64,000 nucleotides of DNA, taken from contig SADC01001386.1 in NCBI GenBank assembly GCA_004194705.1, forward strand, positions 186,001 through 250,000, given 5' to 3'. The notes beneath the pieces were generated by a model, which ran no database searches, was not told where the DNA came from, and was given only the letters and a program-made list of their open reading frames with translations. Made by a program: the position numbers and the translations under genes. The DNA comes from Ditylenchus dipsaci (Eukaryota > Nematoda > Chromadorea > Rhabditida > Anguinidae). Of this stretch, positions 59,267-64,000 are shown in pieces. The number at the start of each line of letters is the position of its first letter. Within the stretch, counting starts at the first letter, position 1.

Positions 59267-59434
59267 TCAAGTTAACGAATCACTATACTTGGACATAGTT
59301 TTGGTTCCATCCAGCTCTCCAGGCATGACGAGATGAACGGAGGTCTGGATTTTGCGAGAAGAAAGCGTACGAGTCTCGCCATACTTGACCAGGTGGGCGG
59401 ATTCATCCAGCAAGCGGTCGAACAGATCGTTAAC
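59267..59434 (-). pseudogene. Histone H2B-like C-terminal fragment captured in the element
   Basis: After an acceptor (CTCAG|GTTAAC) the frame reads VNDLFDRLLDESAHLVKYGE then TRTLSSRKIQTSVHLVMPGE, and ends DGTKTMSKYSDSLT with a stop. This follows the alpha-2 to alpha-C part of H2B (VNDIFERI...[20 protein letters not shown]...TKAVTKY), lacking the segment between GEL and GTK. The preceding exon is not H2B-like beyond a few residues. It is unlikely to make a normal nucleosomal histone; it may be a chimeric or dead product. Confidence 0.75.
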
Positions 59435-59506
59435 CTGAGAAAGAGATTAAGCTACTACACTACATTTGCAAAAATACCCACCAGATCTAAGCAGTCGGTT
59501 CCGACT

Positions 59507-59854
59507 TTAGTTAATTGACCAAGCGCCTACTTCTTGCCTGTTGATCCCTTGTCGAGTGATTGTCATCAAATCTCCTAGATAAAGGAAGTGGATTATTACA
59601 AAGATACACACAATCTAACAAAAATTTACCTTTCGTAGTCATCACATCACACAGCAGAGCCAAATGCATGCTCAACTTCTTGTCCGTCATTCGCTTGCGA
59701 TCCAACTCAAGTCTCAGCAGCCAAGGACTAGCATTCGTAGGATTGAAGTAGGCATTCCCTGTAAATGCTGAGCCAGTCACGGTCTTCTTCGATGCATCTA
59801 AACTGAGAGGGTAAACTGCTGTTCCTTCTCTTCGGCCAATTTCGCTACAAAAAT
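59507..59854 (-). pseudogene. RNA polymerase II largest-subunit (RPB1) fragment captured in the element
   Basis: Exon 59630-59854 encodes [20 protein letters not shown] then [10 protein letters not shown], directly followed by [13 protein letters not shown]. Exon 59507-59574 continues [16 protein letters not shown], then stops. Both blocks are hallmark RPB1 sequences ([20 protein letters not shown] and [27 protein letters not shown]). In RPB1 they are separated by well over 100 residues, so an internal deletion has fused them. The intron between the exons is 55 bp. The fragment lacks the active site and cannot act as a polymerase. Confidence 0.85.
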
Positions 59855-60104
59855 CTGCAAAAATAGGTAGAACAAGGAAAAATAGCTTACCCAGACGTAT
59901 CTGGCTATATTCCGTTTCGGTACACTAATACCTAAAAATATTGTCGTCATGCTGTTAGTACTTTAATTTCAACTCACTTCTTGACAAAGACCTTTCTGTT
60001 GCACATTCCTTCGGCTGGCTTCGCAAATTTTTCCTTTGCTCATCATGCTTCTCTGAAATTAAGAAATTTTATAGTGGGATATAAGACAAGCTGAAAGAAC
60101 TTAC

Positions 60105-60294
60105 GAAGACGGGCCCTTCCTGCAGCCTTAGCTCGGTTTGCAGCCTCTGCTTTCGCTTGCTTTTTCTTCTGCACCACATAGCTTAGTGCTTCTCTTGCTG
60201 AAACCTGCTGCTTTTTGACCGGTTGACTCATTGATTCTTGATCCCTGTCCTGCTCCTTGCCTCTTTTATAGCTTGAATGGCGAGTCCTCATCAT
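60105..60294 (-). pseudogene. Putative first exon of the captured chimeric gene
   Basis: The frame from ATG at 60294 begins MMRTRHSSYKRGKEQDRDQE and continues with a lysine/alanine-rich stretch (VVQKKKQAKAEAANRAKAAG) before a donor (CTTC|GTAAGT). Small exons at about 59990-60054 and 59895-59935 may link it to the RPB1-derived exons, with junction phases unresolved. The basic composition resembles a histone tail or nuclear protein, but no family is recognised. Confidence 0.4.
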
Positions 60295-61539
60295 ACCTGA
60301 AAATTACACCAAATTTGATTCCGTCAAAAAATCTGAAAAAGTCGTCGTTTTTAGGACCTCTCATACAACAAAAGATAGCTCAGACATTCAGCTACAAGAA
60401 TAATCAGACCGATTTTTGTAAAGTCAGAATTTTTACAACTAGAGACCGTTTAAAGCAAACAAGTGGCAATAAGGCGAAAAAATTTCTTTGAAAATTTTCA
60501 CAGAAATCAGTTCTGCTTTTGAAATTTCAATTGTTTTTTCGGCAAATAATGGCTCATTCGAAAGCCCTTACTGTGAGGAATCTTTTGGCAATAAGCATGC
60601 GAAAACCGAAAAGAAAAAACCAGATCAGAGGCATGAAACAAAAAAGGTGTCCCAAATCGACCATTTTTGATAATTTTTTGTTTGGCGCCAATTTCCCTAT
60701 TACACTAAGATTCAAATTTTGAAAGGGTGTGTCCTGGTGGTAACAGACATTATTTTTCTTTAATAACAATTATAAACTATTCTGTAAAAGACCAGTAAGC
60801 CTCAAAGTGGGTAGGGTAACCAGCTGGTACCTCCTCTAGACCATTAAAACCAAGTGGTCGTCCACTTGGATCAAATTTTTTTTACATTTTTCATGTTCCA
60901 AAACCTATTTTCTGGACTAATTCGGGCATCCTGAAGATGGTTTGATAATAGTAAAATAAGGTTTTCTCGGATATTTTCTGAGTATTGGGGAATAATTGTT
61001 TTTACTAAAACTCGATTTTACCAGAACTCAAAAAATACTTTACAAAACGGCATTTCACCACTATCAAACCATCATCAGCATGTCCGAATTAGTTCAGAAA
61101 ACAGGTTTTGGAGCATGAAAAACGTAAAAAAATTTCCACCTGGATATCCACTTGAACCACGGGTACCTACCCTAGGTTTTGGAGTTTCTCACCAGGACTG
61201 CTATAGGGCTCGATGATTTCCATTTCGCAGACTAAAACTAGAAGATTAACTACGGTTAAATTACACAAAAGGTGCAAGGAATGTGCGGTCAACAGATATC
61301 AAAATAATGAGCAAATCCAATGATTAGCAAATAAAAAAATCGCAAACTTATATTTTGCGAAATATTTTCAAAATAAATTTAATTTTTTACGAATTCTAAT
61401 TTTTGAACAATTGTATTTTTGCGCAATTCAGCCTTATCGCAATTCTATTATTTCGCAATCATTTTTTCGCTGACATGGTAGCGCCAAACAAATGTACGCA
61501 AAAGATTTTGAGTTTTTGTTTTTGAACATTTATAAAATT

Positions 61540-62420
61540 TTAATTTTCTCATTTTCATTTCTGTACACAAATGAAAATTTTACAATTTTTGTGTACGTTT
61601 GTGTACACGAATGGAAATCAGAAAATGTTTGTGTACGTTTGTGTACACAAATAAAAAGTCAAAAGTTTTGTGTAGGTTTAATGTACACAAATGAAAACCC
61701 TAAAAATTTTGTTTATGTTCGTGTACGCATGGAAAAAATATTGTACACAACACAAAAGAACAATGTTTTATTGCATTTGCAATGTATATTGTACTAATTA
61801 ATTACAAAAACATACTTTCTCGGGATATTGTGCACGGTAACGAGTCATGTTAGAAGCTCGATCTCATTTTTGGGATTTCAAAAACCGGATAAGAACATAG
61901 AGGTTTTACATTCATGCACTTTTATGAGTTTTTTTTTACCAGTATTTTGCTTTTTATTGTGTTGCGTACAATATTTTTTCCATGTGTACACAAACATAAA
62001 CAAAATTTTCGGGGTTTTCATTTGTGTACATTAAACCTACACAAAACTTTTTGACTTTTTATTTGTGTACACAAACGTACACAAACTCTTTCGACATTTG
62101 ATTTGTGTACACTCTTCAAACCGAGGGCTGAAAAAAAGGAACAAAACAGAGAAGATACCTAAGGCCAAAGCGAAGGATGAGAGCATCAACCAAGAAGAGA
62201 GCCAGATTTTTCAAACCGAGGGCTTTAGGATTCTACTGCTTTAGGAACGTAAACAAAGATATTTCTATTTTCATTTGTGTACAAAAACGTACACAAACAT
62301 TTTTTGATTTTCATTTGAGTACAGAAATGAAAATGAGAAAATTTAAATTTTTATAAATGTTTAAAAACAAAAACACAATATCTTTTGCTTTCTTGTGTTT
62401 ACAAAAATGAAAATTTTTCG
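61540..62420. repeat. Inverted array of TTTGTGTACACAAATGAAAA units
   Basis: About ten copies of GTGTACACAAATGAAAA and complements are arranged as a large hairpin: TTTATAAAATTTTAATTTTC near 61527 pairs with a sequence near 62345. Similar GTGTACACATGAAAA sequence occurs to the left of the Pack-MULE-like element (57935), so that element inserted into this repeat. Confidence 0.7.
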
Positions 62421-63304
62421 TACACAAAATTTGTAAAGAAAACAACACTGACCAAAATATGTACAAAAAGTGCGCAAAAGCCCTTTTTCAGTTGTTGGTA
62501 TATAGCATTCGACAGAGCAGGAAAAACCGCACCAAAAATTGCTTCGAAGTAAGCCAAAACGAGGCTTTTGGGGTGTTAAGCAAACGTTTAAAAATATATT
62601 CAAAAAGGCATCTTAACCTAAAACTCTGATTTTGCTAAGGCATAATATCTTTTGGTTTGCCCAAAAGCTCGAAAATGTCACCAAAAAGATCTTTTCTGCC
62701 ACCAAAAACTTAAAACCTAAATATTTTAAAGTTTTTGTTTCAACTTTTTTGTAATTTTTCTAGTATCGTGTAGCCCAGAATCTCAGCTTTCCAACAAGCC
62801 ATCAGCTGGCCAAATGGTGTTTCAAAAGTTGGAGGGAAAGCTCTTTGAATATAGCAAATTTTTCCGAAAATTTGGTCCATTTGAAGACTTTTTACTCCAA
62901 CTTTTTGAAACCTCATTTGGTCAATTGATAGCTCATTAGAAAGCTGAGATCTGGAACTACACGATACTAAAAAATAAAAACAAAATAGTCAAAAAGTTAA
63001 GATAAAAAGTCAATTAAATGTGAATTTCGGTTTTTGGTGACAGAAAAGATCTTTTTGGTGGCATTTTCGAGCTTTTTGGCAAACCAAATCAATACAAGCC
63101 TTTTTCTAAGCAAAACAAAGCTTCTGACATCGGATTCGTGTTCAGCATGGTCGATTTACTCGAGAAACTGTCCTTCGATTATGACAGTCACTGTCAAATT
63201 TCGAATTCCGCTCGAGGTAAAAGTTATTTAAATTCGAATTTTTCCAAATTTCAAAGGCATAAATAATAGAAAATAAAAAGTAAAAATAAAGTATCTTTTT
63301 GCAG
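62421..63304. other. Repeat-rich spacer with a palindrome
   Basis: A palindrome at about 62757-62985 pairs TAGTATCGTGTAGCCCAGA with a complement ending CACGATACTA. Its arms contain CTCAGCTTTCCAACAAGCCAT, also found near 25245 and 56320. No exon was found before 63305. Confidence 0.55.
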
Positions 63305-63940
63305 AATGGGTCATTTCCAGGACTATTGACCTATATTCAACCAAACAAGACAATATTTATTCCTAATCATAGTCAGCAAAAACTTGGGTATGTAGCCATG
63401 AAAAATGGCAGTGTTCTGTTCAAAACAACTCTATTCACAGAATAAATCTGCTGGAAATGAAATGGATGGGCGATACCTGCAGAATTGAAGTTAGTTTTTG
63501 CACAAAAAACAAAACAAAGGTATTCTGGCAATTTGTAGGCAGCTCTGCCTAAAAAAGATGAAATTTACTGAAGATGTGGGGCAATTATCGCATGCGAACA
63601 ATTAACTATATAACTGGGGCTAAGCTGGAGCTAAAGACAGCTGCAACAAAACAGGTAGATAGCGCTGAAGGTGTGCTGGTGTTGACGGGATCTTCAAAAC
63701 AAGTCCTGAGAGCTTTGGGCATACTCAAGAGAATGTAGGTAGTAAACCTAGAGAAAAACGAATTTTTAGAAATTGCCGATTTGCAGGTTTTCAATCAAAA
63801 AGCTGGAATCTCGAATACCTCCAATAATTGACCCCGTCGAAACTATTTCCGCAAAAGATTTGAGCGGAGCTCACAAAAATATAAAATTGGATTTTGGTGA
63901 GAAAGAGAATATAAATAGACATATTGGCCAAATTTTTTAA
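63305..63940 (+). CDS. KH-domain gene, 3' part (KH plus tail)
   Basis: Clear exons are 63574-63734 and 63787-63940 (phase-2 junction, 105 codons with stop). The first reads RTINYITGAKLELKTAATKQ and SAEGVLVLTGSSKQVLRALG, the second half of a KH fold. The tail is FSIKKLESRIPPIIDPVETI and ends NRHIGQIF. Possible upstream exons are 63305-63387 (NGSFPGLLTYIQPNKTIFI) and 63441-63552, which ends in a stop if not spliced (RIEVSFCTKNKTKVFWQFVG, KH-like). The phase-2 intron after the KH domain is shared with the other cluster members. KH1 and KH2 were not located. Confidence 0.6.
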
Positions 63941-64000
63941 GTATATTTAGTTCAAAATTGTTAAATTTGTTGTTGTTAATGATTGTTTTACAAACAAAGT

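Larger units (their letters stand above)
57983..61485. mobile_element. Pack-MULE-like element, about 150-bp inverted ends, 8-bp TSD AAACAAAT
   Basis: GGCGCTACCATGTCAGCG at the left is mirrored by CGCTGACATGGTAGCGCC at the right. Complementarity continues about 150 bp (57983-58131 and 61338-61485). AAACAAAT is duplicated exactly at 57975-57982 and 61486-61493. Long GG-starting inverted ends are Mutator-like; an 8-bp duplication also occurs in hAT, so the superfamily is inferred. Inside are two fold-back repeats and minus-strand exons derived from RNA polymerase II largest subunit and histone H2B-like sequence. No transposase was recognised. Confidence 0.85.

Noticed and set aside
59267..60294. 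Functional histone H2B or RPB1 gene
   Set aside because: H2B lacks its N-terminal half and part of the C-terminal loop; RPB1 lacks almost all domains and has a fused deletion. Both sit inside a transposon.
57983..61485. Integrated large DNA virus or Maverick (RNA polymerase plus histone content)
   Set aside because: The element is only 3.5 kb, has a transposon-type 8-bp TSD, and the fragments carry short introns and lack capsid, polymerase B or integrase genes.

Overview
The window is AT-rich eukaryotic nuclear DNA, probably from a nematode-like invertebrate. Real genes are split by very short introns (many 40-60 bp, GT-AG). The best-preserved host gene (26201-31848, minus) matches a pyridoxal-phosphate enzyme family I know from nematodes (C. 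elegans F13B12.4-like). More than half of the sequence is DNA-transposon material: non-autonomous elements, perfect palindromes and tandem arrays. All exon models were built by hand from splice signals and reading phase. No homology search was possible, so family names rest on recognised motifs.

Layout. 0-5 kb: remnants of a PIF/Harbinger-like element (Myb/SANT-like and transposase pieces), a LINE ORF1-like fragment and a tRNA-like relic. 5.5-9.5 kb: an F-box gene on the minus strand with a 2.9-kb repeat-filled intron. 9.7-18.9 kb: hAT-type elements with exact 8-bp target-site duplications (TSDs), several nested, flanking a small minus-strand gene at 15.1-16.2 kb. 18.9-19.9 kb: a glycine/phenylalanine-rich protein gene whose stop codon overlaps the start of the RNA polymerase subunit RPB12 gene. 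20-26 kb: repeats plus a fragment of a KH-domain gene. 26-32 kb: the PLP enzyme gene, with nested hAT elements in its largest intron. 32-36 kb: repeats. 36-64 kb: a one-strand cluster of related KH-domain genes and fragments, broken up by elements.

Two Mutator-like elements in the cluster stand out. One (41712-45400) is complete, with a 9-bp TSD, repeat-bearing inverted ends and an 11-exon gene whose exon lengths sum to 716 codons. That gene fuses a MULE transposase to a C-terminal OTU cysteine protease. The other (57983-61485) has about 150-bp inverted ends starting with GG and an 8-bp TSD. It carries no recognisable transposase, but holds pieces of RNA polymerase II largest subunit and of a histone H2B-like gene. 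It looks like a Pack-MULE, i.e. a gene-fragment-capturing element.

The KH cluster contains at least six units with conserved exon phases and, in two of them, an identical 132-nt exon after KH2. This marks a local tandem expansion of an hnRNP K/PCBP-like family.
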